Positions 1-9,325 of a DNA stretch of 64,000 nt are shown in pieces. The position numbers and the translations under genes were made by a program. Source of the stretch: CAWAND01 sp963727915 (GTDB lineage: Bacteria; Chloroflexota; Anaerolineae; Anaerolineales; E44-bin32); assembly GCA_963727915.1 (NCBI GenBank), contig CAVSID010000004.1:248001-312000 (forward strand), written 5' to 3'. Each line of letters opens with the position of its first letter. Position 1 is the first letter of the stretch. The notes under the pieces are model-generated. The model was given only the letters and a program-made list of their open reading frames with translations. It was not told where the DNA came from and did no database searches.

Positions 1-1206
1 ATGAGACGTACCCCTTGGGTGCTGTCCGTACTGATCATCGCAGGCTTTCTGCTGACGGCCTGCGGTGGCGCGCAGGCCTTTCAGTGTACCGATGCGATCG
101 GCTGCGTGACTTACGGTCCCAATGATCCGATCAAACTGGCCTCGGCTCTGGTTATCTCCGGCCCCAACGCCGACCTGGGCACGGACTCACAGCATGGCGT
201 AGAGATTGCGATCGAATTCCAGGGCAAGGTTGACGGTCACGACGTGACGCTTCAGGCTGAAGACGACGGCTGTAACGCCGAGGGCGGGCAAGCCGCTGGT
301 CAGAAGATCGTTTCCGACCCCTCGATCATTGGCGTGGTCGGCACGAGCTGCTCGGGCGCGGCTGTTCCAATGTCCAAGGTGATCTCGGACGCCGGCTACT
401 TCATGGTGTCCCCGTCCAACACTTCGCCCGTGCTGACGGACCCCGCTCAGGCCTGGAACCCCGGCTATCTGCGAACCGCCCACAACGACAAGGTCCAGGG
501 CGCAGCCATGGCCGACTTCGTGTACAACACGCTTGGTCTGAAGACGGCGGCCGCCATCCATGACGGCGACCCCTACACTGAGGGCCTGGCCAACGCCTTC
601 CGGGAATCGTTCACCTCACTGGGTGGAACGGTCGTAGCCTTCACGGCTATCAGCGTCGGCGACACCGACATGCACCCGGTGCTGAGCGCCGTGGCTGCCG
701 CCGGCCCGCCGGACTTCATCTACTTCCCGGTCTTCACGGCTGAGTGTGCCTTCCTGGCCAAGCAGTCCAAGGAGGTCGCTGGTCTGGAGAACACCAAGGT
801 TGCTGCGGCCGATGGTTGTATTTCGACCGCCGCTGCCGAGGCCATCGGACCCGCCGGTGAGGGCATGTACTTCTCCGGCCCCGACACCTCTTTCTCAGGC
901 GCCTTGAACGATAAGTTCCTGGCCGCCTATCAGGCGGACTACGGCACGGCCCCGATCTCGGTCTTCCATGCGCATGCTTTCGATGCCACCAACATGATCT
1001 TCGCCTGCATCGAAAAGGTCGGCGTACTGGACTCCGACAACACGCTTCACATCGGCCGCCAGGCCATGCGCGACTGCCTGTATGCCACCAAGGATTTCCA
1101 GGGCATCACCGGCAACCTGACCTGCGACCAGTACGGCGACTGTGCCGATCCTAAGATCACAGTTTCTCAGTTGCAGAGCGGCGAATACGTCAAGATCTGG
1201 CCGTAA
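1..1206 (+). CDS. livK: Branched-chain amino acid ABC transporter substrate-binding lipoprotein
   Basis: This is the extracellular solute receptor of a LIV-type ABC importer, 401 aa. A hydrophobic signal segment (residues 6-20) ends in a lipobox LTAC, so the mature protein is probably lipid-anchored at Cys21. The body matches the periplasmic-binding fold of LivJ/LivK proteins: the N-terminal ligand-site region has a GVVGTSCSGA-like stretch and the later lobe reads as a typical two-lobe receptor. It is followed by permease and ATPase genes in livHMGF order, which supports the assignment. The ATG is the first base of the window, so the ribosome binding site and promoter lie outside. The actual ligand (Leu/Ile/Val, urea or another amide) cannot be read from sequence. 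Confidence 0.93.
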   Translation: MRRTPWVLSVLIIAGFLLTACGGAQAFQCTDAIGCVTYGPNDPIKLASALVISGPNADLGTDSQHGVEIAIEFQGKVDGHDVTLQAEDDGCNAEGGQAAGQKIVSDPSIIGVVGTSCSGAAVPMSKVISDAGYFMVSPSNTSPVLTDPAQAWNPGYLRTAHNDKVQGAAMADFVYNTLGLKTAAAIHDGDPYTEGLANAFRESFTSLGGTVVAFTAISVGDTDMHPVLSAVAAAGPPDFIYFPVFTAECAFLAKQSKEVAGLENTKVAAADGCISTAAAEAIGPAGEGMYFSGPDTSFSGALNDKFLAAYQADYGTAPISVFHAHAFDATNMIFACIEKVGVLDSDNTLHIGRQAMRDCLYATKDFQGITGNLTCDQYGDCADPKITVSQLQSGEYVKIWP

Positions 1207-1264
1207 CCTGTAACTTGCTCCCTAGGCGGGTGATCGTGCCGCCCGAGCGGAGTGACGGCTGAAA

Positions 1265-1301
1265 GGGGTGGGCCCAGGGATCAACTCTTTGGGCCCATCC
1301 C
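1265..1301 (+). promoter_or_regulatory. Stem-loop between livK and livH, possible attenuator
   Basis: The segment has a GC-rich stem of about 12 bp: GGGGTGGGCCCA at 1265-1276 pairs with TGGGCCCATCCC at 1290-1301. It has no U-tract. Such a hairpin after a receptor gene could stabilise the livK message or reduce read-through into livHMGF. That role is inference; the pairing is seen directly. Confidence 0.5.
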
Positions 1302-1321
1302 TCCTCATCGGAGACAACCCA

Positions 1322-2383
1322 ATGCGTCAGCGTTTGGCCAAACTCGACTTCTTGGGCCTGTTCTTGTGGATTATTGCCGCCAGCATCATCCTGTTCGCCA
1401 TCTGGGGAACGGTTGCCACCCTTAGAGACAATCCTTACCCAAGTTCAACTTGGATCGGTTTCATCGTCTTCGGTGTTTCGCAGGGATCGATGTATGCGTT
1501 GATCGCCATCGGCTACACGTTGGTCTATGGCGTGTTGTTTATGATCAACTTCGCCCATGGCGAATTCTTCATGTCGGGCATTTTCACGGCGACAGTCTTC
1601 GTTGCTGGGCCCCTGACCGAATCCGGCTTCATGGAAAGCCACCCGATTGAATCGCTGCTTGCGGTGGCCGTCGTATCGATGGTGGTGTCGGTTGGCGTGG
1701 CCGTCCTCACCGAGAGGGTCGCCTATCGCCCTCTTCGCAACGCCCCTCGCCTGGTGCCGCTGATCACAGCTATTGGCGCCTCCATCTTCTGGCAAAACTT
1801 CTTCCGCGGGCTGTTTGGATCTGAAAACAAGCCTTTCCCGCAGATTGAACAGCTCAAAGGCACCATCTCCGTTTTCGGGATCGAAATCCTGAAGACGCAC
1901 GTGGTCGTCATCATCGTGACAATCATTATGTTGATCGCTTTGAACTTCTTCATCATGCGTACAAGATCCGGCAAGGCCATCCGTGCCGTGGCGGAGAATC
2001 GGGAAGTGGCGGCCCTGATGGGGATTGACGTTGACCGCACCATCACCATGACTTTTATTGTCGGAGCGGCCATGGCGGCCGTCGCCGGGGTGCTGTATGC
2101 CATCGTTTTCCGGCAGGTCTACTTCTACATGGGATTTTTCCCCGGGCTGAAAGCCTTTATCGCCGCTGTGCTGGGGGGGATCGGCAGCATCCCGGGCGCC
2201 GCCCTGGGCGGGCTCATCTTGGGGCTGATCGAATCGGTTGGGCCTCATCTCTTCTTCACCGGCTTGCATATCCCCGCCTACAACCAGCTCAAAGATGTTA
2301 TATCGTTCACGATACTCGTCCTGATCTTGATCTTCCGGCCCCAGGGAATCCTCGGCGAGCGTCTCAGCGAGACAAAGGCGTAG
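1322..2383 (+). CDS. livH: LIV-type ABC transporter permease LivH
   Basis: Inner-membrane permease, 353 aa, with about eight hydrophobic segments. The region from residue 48 reads like the classical LivH core (GVSQGSMYALIAIGYTLVYG, then NFAHGEFFMSG). The EAA-like cytoplasmic loop RSGKAIRAVAENREVAALMGID is present. I chose ATG 1322 because GGAGA sits 9 bases upstream; a GTG at 1268 would add 18 residues overlapping the intergenic hairpin. It pairs with LivM and the two ATPases downstream. Confidence 0.93.
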   Translation: MRQRLAKLDFLGLFLWIIAASIILFAIWGTVATLRDNPYPSSTWIGFIVFGVSQGSMYALIAIGYTLVYGVLFMINFAHGEFFMSGIFTATVFVAGPLTESGFMESHPIESLLAVAVVSMVVSVGVAVLTERVAYRPLRNAPRLVPLITAIGASIFWQNFFRGLFGSENKPFPQIEQLKGTISVFGIEILKTHVVVIIVTIIMLIALNFFIMRTRSGKAIRAVAENREVAALMGIDVDRTITMTFIVGAAMAAVAGVLYAIVFRQVYFYMGFFPGLKAFIAAVLGGIGSIPGAALGGLILGLIESVGPHLFFTGLHIPAYNQLKDVISFTILVLILIFRPQGILGERLSETKA

Positions 2384-2393
2384 GGTGACCTCT

Positions 2394-4025
2394 ATGAATG
2401 ACCACACAGGATTCGATTTTCGCAATGCCATACGCCTCGGCCTGATTGCCGGCATCGTCTCGGTCAGCCTTTCGGCTATCGGGATTGTGGAACTCTTCGC
2501 CAGCCGGGAGCTTATCTCGGGAATCATCACGATGGGTCAAGTGCTCATCTTCTCTGCACCCGCCCTGCTGGCCTATCTCTCCGTCCGAGACCTGAACGTT
2601 TCCCGAACCAGGATGTTGTTGAGCGGATTGATCTCAGGCGCAGCCGCTTCCCTTCCCATACTGGTCCTCGTCCTGCTTGAGTCACAGGTCGATCTGCGCC
2701 AATTCATGCCTGGCGTGTCCCCCACCCTGATGGACGTCCTGACCTTTGGCCGCGGACCCTATGTCGGCGGTTTGCTCCTGATGGCCGCAATGGCCGTGAT
2801 CAGCATGTTGGCGGCCGGAATCGAGAGCTTGCCTTCCTCACTCAGACAGCCACTGCTGACCGGAGGGCTTTGGACGTTGACGCTAGGCTTGTTCTCGGAG
2901 ATCCTCTCCGGTCGCATGAGAGATTTCTTCGGCTCGTCGTTTTCGGCGCTCTTTTTCAGTGGGAAGGCGCTCGACCCGCTGTTTGGCGCCGGGTTGTTTA
3001 TCGCCATCGCGGGAGGCAATCGCCTTTGGACAACTCGTTCTGAAGGCGTCCAATCTCGCATTGCTGCGCTCTCTCCACGCGGACAACGGCAGATGCGCCT
3101 GGGTATCTTCCTCGCTAGCGGTCTTGGGCTGATCATCCTTCCGCTGGTGCTTGGCAGCTATCTGTCCGAAGTTGCGAACACCGTTGGTTTGTTCATATTG
3201 ATGGGCTTGGGATTGAACATTGTGGTAGGTTTCGCTGGCCTGCTCGACTTGGGCTACGTGGCCTTCTTCGCCATCGGGGCCTATTCCATGGCGGTTCTGA
3301 CGTCTCAGGGTGAGTTGGGCATCGGCCACATGAACTTTTGGGAAGCGATTCCGTTTTGCGTCCTCTTTGCCGCGACGGCCGGCATCATTCTCGGCATCCC
3401 GGTTTTGCGGATGCGGGGAGACTATCTGGCGATCGTGACCCTGGGATTTGGCGAAATCATCCGCCTGCTGGCGATCTCCGATGCTCTCAAGCCCTTCATC
3501 GGCGGAGCCCAAGGGGTCCTCAAGATCCCCAAGCCGGACTTTTTCGGGGTGACATTGGTCCAGCCCGGTCAGTTCTACTATGTGGTTTTGGCGGGATGCC
3601 TGCTGGCCGCTTTTGTGGCCTATCGTTTGGGGGAATCGCGCCTGGGACGCCAGTGGATGGCCATGCGCGAAGACGAAGACGTCGCCGAAGCCATGGGCAT
3701 CAAGCTGGTCAGCGCCAAGCTGCTGGCCTTCGCCACTGGAGCGGCCTTCTCTGGGCTGGCCGGGGCGCTCTTCGCCAGCAAGCTGACGTCCATCTTTCCA
3801 CATAGCTTCAGCCTGATCATCTCCATCAACGTGCTCAGCTTGATTATCATTGGCGGTATCGGCAGTCTCCCAGGGGTTGTGGTCGGGGCGCTGATCCTGG
3901 TTGGGCTACCCGAACTGCTTCGCGAGTTCGCCGAATACCGGCTGCTCATGTACGGCGCTCTGTTGATTCTGATGATGCTCGCCAAACCGGAGGGGATTCT
4001 GGCCTTCGGCGGTACGCCAGCGTGA
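2394..4025 (+). CDS. livM: LIV-type ABC transporter permease LivM with long N-terminal membrane extension
   Basis: The C-terminal ~300 residues are a LivM permease (NTVGLFILMGLGLNIVVGFAGLLDLGYVAFFAIGAY, then a G-R-W-AMREDEDVAEAMG coupling loop). About 230 residues precede this core and contain roughly five extra hydrophobic segments, so at ~543 aa it is much longer than a usual ~320-aa LivM. ATG 2394 is preferred because AGGG lies 8 bases upstream; GTG 2385 is the alternative. It begins 10 bases after livH ends, so the two are probably co-translated. What the extra helices do is unknown. Confidence 0.9.
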   Translation: MNDHTGFDFRNAIRLGLIAGIVSVSLSAIGIVELFASRELISGIITMGQVLIFSAPALLAYLSVRDLNVSRTRMLLSGLISGAAASLPILVLVLLESQVDLRQFMPGVSPTLMDVLTFGRGPYVGGLLLMAAMAVISMLAAGIESLPSSLRQPLLTGGLWTLTLGLFSEILSGRMRDFFGSSFSALFFSGKALDPLFGAGLFIAIAGGNRLWTTRSEGVQSRIAALSPRGQRQMRLGIFLASGLGLIILPLVLGSYLSEVANTVGLFILMGLGLNIVVGFAGLLDLGYVAFFAIGAYSMAVLTSQGELGIGHMNFWEAIPFCVLFAATAGIILGIPVLRMRGDYLAIVTLGFGEIIRLLAISDALKPFIGGAQGVLKIPKPDFFGVTLVQPGQFYYVVLAGCLLAAFVAYRLGESRLGRQWMAMREDEDVAEAMGIKLVSAKLLAFATGAAFSGLAGALFASKLTSIFPHSFSLIISINVLSLIIIGGIGSLPGVVVGALILVGLPELLREFAEYRLLMYGALLILMMLAKPEGILAFGGTPA

Positions 4026-4087
4026 GCTTCAGGCAGATGCTGAGGTCCTCAAAGCCCAACAAGCCGCCCTCGACGCGGAAGGCTAGA

Positions 4088-4894
4088 ATGATGGTTGCCA
4101 ATCCCCCTCTGCTGAAGGCCCGTTCTGTCACCAAGCGCTTTGGCGGCCTGGTGGCCGTGAGCGATCTGGATTTCGACCTTCCGAAGGATTCAATCGTAAG
4201 CATCATCGGCCCCAATGGCGCCGGGAAGTCAACCTTCTTCAACTGCATCACCGGGTTCTATGACGTCGACGAAGGCTCCATCCTCTTTAAAGACGTAGGC
4301 ATCGACGGGGATTCCCCCGATCAGATCGCCCGCATGCACATCGCACGGACCTACCAGAACATCCGCCTATTCTCCAACATGACCGCCATCGAGAACATCC
4401 TTGTCGGGATGGAGCCCAGGCTCCACTCACACTGGTACAGCTTTATCTTGGGATCGCGCAAGACCCGCAAAGAAGAAGCCTGGGCGTTGGATGAGGCCCG
4501 GCGACTGCTTCAGTTCGCTGGCCTTGCGGGGAAAGGCGATTTCCTGGCAAAGAATCTTCCCTACGGCGATCAGCGCCGGCTCGAAATCGCCCGGGCGCTG
4601 GCCAACCAACCGGAGATTCTGCTCCTGGACGAGCCAACGGCCGGTATGAATCCCAACAAATCGACCACCACCATGCATTTCATCAACCGGCTCCGGGACG
4701 AGCTCGGGGTGACCATTTTGCTGATTGAACACGACATGCGGGTGGTCATGGGCATCTCTGAACGCGTCACCGTGCTGGACTATGGAACGAAGATCGCCGA
4801 AGGCCCACCGGCTGAAATCCAGCGCAACCCACGCGTGATCGAAGCCTATCTCGGTCGAGGCGCCGCCTCCGGCCTGGAGTTGGAACCCGACTAG
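4088..4894 (+). CDS. livG: LIV-type ABC transporter ATPase LivG
   Basis: Cytoplasmic ATPase subunit, 268 aa. Visible motifs in order are Walker A GPNGAGKS, the Q-loop region ARTYQNIRLF typical of LivG, the signature-like LPYGDQRRLEIARAL (GDQ replaces SGGQ, as is usual in LivG), Walker B EILLLDEPTAGMN and the H-loop EHDM. I chose ATG 4088, which has GGAAGG five bases upstream; an upstream GTG at 4022 overlaps the livM stop and would add 22 non-conserved residues. It forms a heterodimer with LivF. Confidence 0.92.
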   Translation: MMVANPPLLKARSVTKRFGGLVAVSDLDFDLPKDSIVSIIGPNGAGKSTFFNCITGFYDVDEGSILFKDVGIDGDSPDQIARMHIARTYQNIRLFSNMTAIENILVGMEPRLHSHWYSFILGSRKTRKEEAWALDEARRLLQFAGLAGKGDFLAKNLPYGDQRRLEIARALANQPEILLLDEPTAGMNPNKSTTTMHFINRLRDELGVTILLIEHDMRVVMGISERVTVLDYGTKIAEGPPAEIQRNPRVIEAYLGRGAASGLELEPD

Positions 4895-4915
4895 CCCAAG
4901 CGGAGCGGATTTTCA

Positions 4916-5630
<715 letters not shown>

Positions 5631-5680
5631 AATTGGTCTAGGCCACGCGGGCGGCCACCGCCCATTTGTCTGTCTCCTGA

Positions 5681-5706
5681 GGGCGGATCTCCTGATCCGC
5701 CCTTTC
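5681..5706 (+). terminator. Intrinsic terminator after livF
   Basis: An 8-bp perfect stem GGGCGGAT/ATCCGCCC with a 6-base loop (5681-5702) is followed by TTTC. It separates the liv operon from the next gene. Confidence 0.65.
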
Positions 5707-5722
5707 AGTGTGGAGGCCGAGC

Positions 5723-6712
5723 ATGCCTGTCCGCTTTCTCAACGCGCAGGATGTCCAGCAGGCGCTCCCGATGGCGGACGCCATCCAAGCGATGAAACAG
5801 CGCCTACGCGCAGCTCTCGAACGGCGAGGCTGAGATGCCATTGCGAACCCGGATCGGTTTGGAAGATGCCGGCGGCGTTTCATTGTTCATGCCCGCCTAT
5901 CTGCCCCGAGAAGATGGCCTTGCGTTGAAGATCGTGTCCGTGTTTCCCCACAACCCCGACCGGGGACTGCCCACCATCCACGCCGTGGTGATCGCCCTCG
6001 ATCCTTCCACCGGGCAGCCGCTGGCGATTCTCGAAGGCGGAAGCTTGACGGCGATCCGAACCGGCGCTGGCTCCGGTGCGGCCGCTGATGTGCTGGCAAC
6101 CCGGACGCCAATTCCGTGGCCATCATCGGCAGCGGAATCCAGGCCCGAACCCAGTTGGAGGCCGTCTGCTGCGTCCGGGAGATCAAGCAAGTCTGGGTCT
6201 ATAGCCCCAATGCCGATCACGCCAAAGCGTTTGCCGACGAAATGGCCGGGCGCAACGGGGTCCCGCGTACAATTGAGGTGGCCAAGTCGGCGGATAAGGC
6301 GGTGGCCCAAGCCGATGTCGTCTGCACGGCCACGACCTCAAGTCGGCCCGTTTTCGATGGGCGCCGACTTCGACCGGGCTGTCATGTCAACGCCGTCGGC
6401 TCGTTTACGCCGGACATGGTCGAGCTCGACCTCGAGACTTTGAAGCGATCCATAGTCGTCGTAGACTCCAGACAAGCTGTCCTGGAGGAAGCCGGGGAGT
6501 TGATCCAACCGATCAGATCCGGCCAATACCGTGAAGCCGACATCCACGGCGAGCTGGGCGAGATCTTGCTCGGAAGGCTCGAAGGACGAACGCTGGCCGA
6601 TCAGATCACCTTGTTCAAATCTGTGGGTGTCGCCGTTCAGGATGCGGCGGCGGCGGCAGCCGCCTTGAAGAACGCGGAAGCCGAGGGGGTCGGCCAGCTT
6701 GTTGAACTCTAG
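5723..6712 (+). CDS. Ornithine cyclodeaminase / mu-crystallin family protein (two frameshifts)
   Basis: NAD(P)-binding enzyme family that includes ornithine cyclodeaminase, alanine dehydrogenase and ketimine reductases. It starts at ATG 5723 with GGAGG 6 bases upstream (MPVRFLNAQDVQQALPM). The frame shifts near 5800 and again near 6105; joined, the protein is ~330 aa, the normal family length. The middle shows GGSLTAIRTGAGSGAAAD, followed by a Rossmann segment VAIIGSGIQARTQLEA and the motif NAVGSFTPDMVELD. It lies upstream of an amine oxidoreductase, which suggests amino acid catabolism alongside the LIV importer. The exact substrate is not known. Confidence 0.82.
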
Positions 6713-6781
6713 CGCAATCGACCCGTCCGACGGCGTGGAGAGACAACGGGCACAACCTTCAATCCCAGGAGAGACTGGTCC

Positions 6782-7942
6782 ATGACTTCAACGGTTCCGA
6801 AGACCGCCGATGTGGTCATCATTGGCGGCGGTGTTATGGGGGCCAGCAGTGCCTACCATCTGGCCAAGGCCGGCTTTGAAAAGGTCGTCTTGGTTGAGCG
6901 CACCGAGCATTTCGAGGACAGCGCCACCAGCCGCTGCGCCGGTGGCGTCCGCTACCAGTTTGGCACCGAAGTCAATATCCGCCTGTCACAGGCGAGCCTT
7001 CCTAGGCTGGAACGATTTCGAGACGAGCTTGGCGTGGATCCACAATATCGCCAGTGCGGCTACATGTTCGTCTTGACAGAAGAAACCACCGTCGCAGCCT
7101 TCGAAGGCATCGTAAGATTGCAGCGTGATTTGGGTGTCCCCACCGAGTGGCTCACCGGCGAAGACGTCCGCCGGCGGCTGCCGTTAATGCGTTTCGAGGA
7201 TGCATTGGCCGGCACGCTTCACGCCAAGGATGGCCTGGCCGATCCCAACAGCGTTCTGATGGGTTACCTCCAGGGCGCTCGCCGCCTCGGCGCCACCATT
7301 CTCACGGGTGTAGAGGTCACCGGGATGGACGTCAGCGGCGGCCAGGTGGCGGCGGTGATTACGGACGCCGGCAGCATCAGCACCCGGCAGGTTATCGATG
7401 CCGCCGGGCCCTGGGCGGCCCAGGTGGCCGGCTTGGCGGGGGTGGACGTTCCGATCGAGCCCGTCCGGCGACAGATGCTGACCACAACGCCGCTGCCGGA
7501 ATTGCCGGCTGATTTTCCGTTCGTGATCCACTTCGAACGATCGCTCTACTTCCACCGTGAGGGCGAAGGCTTGCTCACCGGCATGTCCAATCCCAATCAG
7601 GCTCCGGGCTTTGAACAGAGCATCGATCCGGATTGGGAGCTGACCGCCATGGAGGCGGCCATGGCACGCCTGCCGATGCTTTCCAACGCAGGCCGCCTTT
7701 CCGGGTGGGCGGGCTTGTATGAAGTCACGCCGGACGCCCATCCGATCTTCGGACCCACTCCCGTGGGGGGGTTCTGGCTCGTAGCCGGCTTCTCCGGACA
7801 TGGGTTCATGCATGGGCCGGTCGCTGGCAAGCTGATGGCCGAATTCCTGACTGAAGGGTCAGCGACGACCGTCGACGTATCATCGCTGGACCTGGCACGC
7901 TTCACAGCAGGCCGGACGATCAAGGAGCCAAACGTCATATGA
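6782..7942 (+). CDS. FAD-dependent oxidoreductase of the DAO / sarcosine oxidase beta type
   Basis: Intact 386-aa flavoenzyme. The dinucleotide-binding motif VVIIGGGVMGASSAYHLAKAG is at residues 11-31, CAGGVRYQFGTEVNIRLS follows, and near the C-terminus LYEVTPDAHPIFGPTPVGGFWLVAGFSGHGF is the typical DAO-family FAD-contact region. These enzymes oxidise secondary or primary amino acids (sarcosine, proline, glycine, D-amino acids). Context with an ornithine cyclodeaminase-like gene fits proline/ornithine-type catabolism, but that is inference. Its stop overlaps the next start (ATGA at 7939), so it is translationally coupled to cinA. Confidence 0.88.
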   Translation: MTSTVPKTADVVIIGGGVMGASSAYHLAKAGFEKVVLVERTEHFEDSATSRCAGGVRYQFGTEVNIRLSQASLPRLERFRDELGVDPQYRQCGYMFVLTEETTVAAFEGIVRLQRDLGVPTEWLTGEDVRRRLPLMRFEDALAGTLHAKDGLADPNSVLMGYLQGARRLGATILTGVEVTGMDVSGGQVAAVITDAGSISTRQVIDAAGPWAAQVAGLAGVDVPIEPVRRQMLTTTPLPELPADFPFVIHFERSLYFHREGEGLLTGMSNPNQAPGFEQSIDPDWELTAMEAAMARLPMLSNAGRLSGWAGLYEVTPDAHPIFGPTPVGGFWLVAGFSGHGFMHGPVAGKLMAEFLTEGSATTVDVSSLDLARFTAGRTIKEPNVI

Positions 7943-9096
7943 CTTCGCCAGACGCCGAGATCCTCACCATCGGAACCGAACTGCTGCTTGGCGAGATTAC
8001 TGACACCAACACCGCCGTCATCGCCCGGTCACTGCGAGGCCTGGGGATCAATCTGTTTCGGACGGCGACGGTGGGTGACAACGCCCAGCGCATCGCCGAG
8101 GCCCTCAAAGAGATGTTCGGAAACGTCCAGATCATTATCACCACCGGCGGCCTGGGTCCCACCGTCGACGACCCCACGCGAGAAGCCGTGGCCCTAGCCC
8201 TCGGCGTTGAGACGGTGTTCGTTCCCGAACTTTGGGAGCAGATCCAGGACCGTTTCAGAGCGTTCGGCCTCGTCCCCGGTGCGAACAATCGGCGCCAGGC
8301 CTTCCTTCCCGAGGGCGCGCAAGCCATTGAGAATCCTGTGGGGACAGCCCCGGCGTTTTGGGCCGACGCTGGCGGCACCCTGGTCGTTTCGCTGCCCGGC
8401 GTGCCGGCCGAGATGACCCACCTGCTGGAGCATGCCGTGCTGCCCCTGATCCGCTCGCGCTTTGAACTAGGCGAGGTTATTCGAACCCGGATTGTGCGCA
8501 CGGCTGGCGTGGGCGAGTCCCGGCTTGACGAGAAGATCGGCGAACTCGAGAGGCTGTCCAATCCAACCGTCGGCGTCTCGGCCCACCCCGGGCGGGTGGA
8601 CATACGCATCACGGCCCGGGCTGACTCTCCGGAGGCGGCGGAAGGGCTGATCGCCCCGGTCACCGAACGGATCCAATCGATTCTCGGCGACCACATCTAC
8701 GGTTTCGACCAGCAAACGCTGGAAGACACCGTGCTCAACCAGATATCGTCCAACGGCTGGGAAGTCGCCAGTGTCGAGGCGGGGTCGGCGGGCGCCCTGG
8801 TCAGCGCACTCGCAGAACCAGCTCATCCGTCGTTTATCGGGGGCCTTGTTCTCCCCGAGTCGGCTACCGTAGACGATATGCGCCGTGCTATGGCCGGCCA
8901 GCGCAAAGAAGGCGTTTTGGTGATCGGGCTCCACCTGGTGGTCCTTCAGGATGTCACCCACATGACGGCGATATTGTGGGGCGAGGGCGAGGCCGAAGAG
9001 AAGACTTACCAGCAATCCGGCCCGGCTGTCAATATCGCCGGCCGATCCCTCAGCCTGGCTCTCGATTGGGTCAGGCGGCGTATCCCAGAAAGATGA
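7939..9096 (+). CDS. cinA: CinA-family protein with degenerate amidohydrolase half
   Basis: 385 aa. The N-terminal ~170 residues are a molybdopterin-binding-like (MoCF) domain with the CinA opening AEILTIGTELLLGEITDTNT and the ITTGGLGPTVDDPTREAVA motif. A middle KH-like region follows. The C-terminal part corresponds to the PncC nicotinamide-nucleotide amidohydrolase domain but is short and altered: where active family members show an AES-C/T-TGG segment, this one reads VEAGSAGALVSAL. The N-terminal ADP-ribose pyrophosphatase role may be retained while deamidation is doubtful. Confidence 0.88.
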   Translation: MTSPDAEILTIGTELLLGEITDTNTAVIARSLRGLGINLFRTATVGDNAQRIAEALKEMFGNVQIIITTGGLGPTVDDPTREAVALALGVETVFVPELWEQIQDRFRAFGLVPGANNRRQAFLPEGAQAIENPVGTAPAFWADAGGTLVVSLPGVPAEMTHLLEHAVLPLIRSRFELGEVIRTRIVRTAGVGESRLDEKIGELERLSNPTVGVSAHPGRVDIRITARADSPEAAEGLIAPVTERIQSILGDHIYGFDQQTLEDTVLNQISSNGWEVASVEAGSAGALVSALAEPAHPSFIGGLVLPESATVDDMRRAMAGQRKEGVLVIGLHLVVLQDVTHMTAILWGEGEAEEKTYQQSGPAVNIAGRSLSLALDWVRRRIPER

Positions 9097-9123
9097 TCTC
9101 ATGGAGGCCGCTCAGATTTCGGT

Positions 9124-9141
9124 TTGTGAAATGTTTCACAA
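9124..9141. promoter_or_regulatory. Rex/CRP-like palindrome, copy 1
   Basis: TTGTGAAATGTTTCACAA is a perfect inverted repeat with 8-base arms, between cinA and the tRNA promoter. It matches the redox repressor Rex consensus TTGTGAA-N4-TTCACAA, and equally the CRP/FNR-type TGTGA-N6-TCACA. Three relatives occur at 38148, 48258 and 61697. Confidence 0.5.
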
Positions 9142-9182
9142 GTGACGAGGCGCCCCCTCTTCTCAGGGCATGACCGAGCCTG

Positions 9183-9188
9183 TATAAT
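9183..9188 (+). promoter_or_regulatory. -10 element of the original tRNA-Gly promoter
   Basis: TATAAT lies 33 bases upstream of the tRNA 5' half at 9216. An equivalent TATAATGG sits 33 bases before the complete tRNA at the other end of the integrated element. No clear -35 hexamer is seen here. Confidence 0.55.
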
Positions 9189-9214
9189 GGACTCCTATAA
9201 GCCGATTGTGGCCA

Positions 9215-9254
9215 AGCGGGTGTCGCCAAGTGGTAAGGCACTAGCTTCCCAAGC
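9215..9254 (+). repeat. attL: left direct repeat with orphan 5' half of tRNA-Gly
   Basis: These 40 bases are identical to 20674-20713. They cover the tRNA from its first base through the anticodon loop (TTCCCAA), then the sequence diverges into element DNA. The orphan half keeps the host promoter. GGGTGTC at 9218-9224 can still pair with GACACCC at 9261-9267, mimicking an acceptor stem. Confidence 0.85.
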
Positions 9255-9325
9255 CTCTGGGACACCCTTCCCCACGATTGCCACAATTGAGTCTCCTGCC
9301 AGGAGCTGCGGACAAGGAGGCAGTG

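Noticed and set aside
1445..2530. A 361-codon minus-strand frame opposite livH
   Set aside because: Lies antisense to a conserved permease gene; His/Asp/Arg-rich composition typical of a shadow frame in GC-rich DNA. The same applies to long antisense frames at 2883-3803 and 46960-48114.
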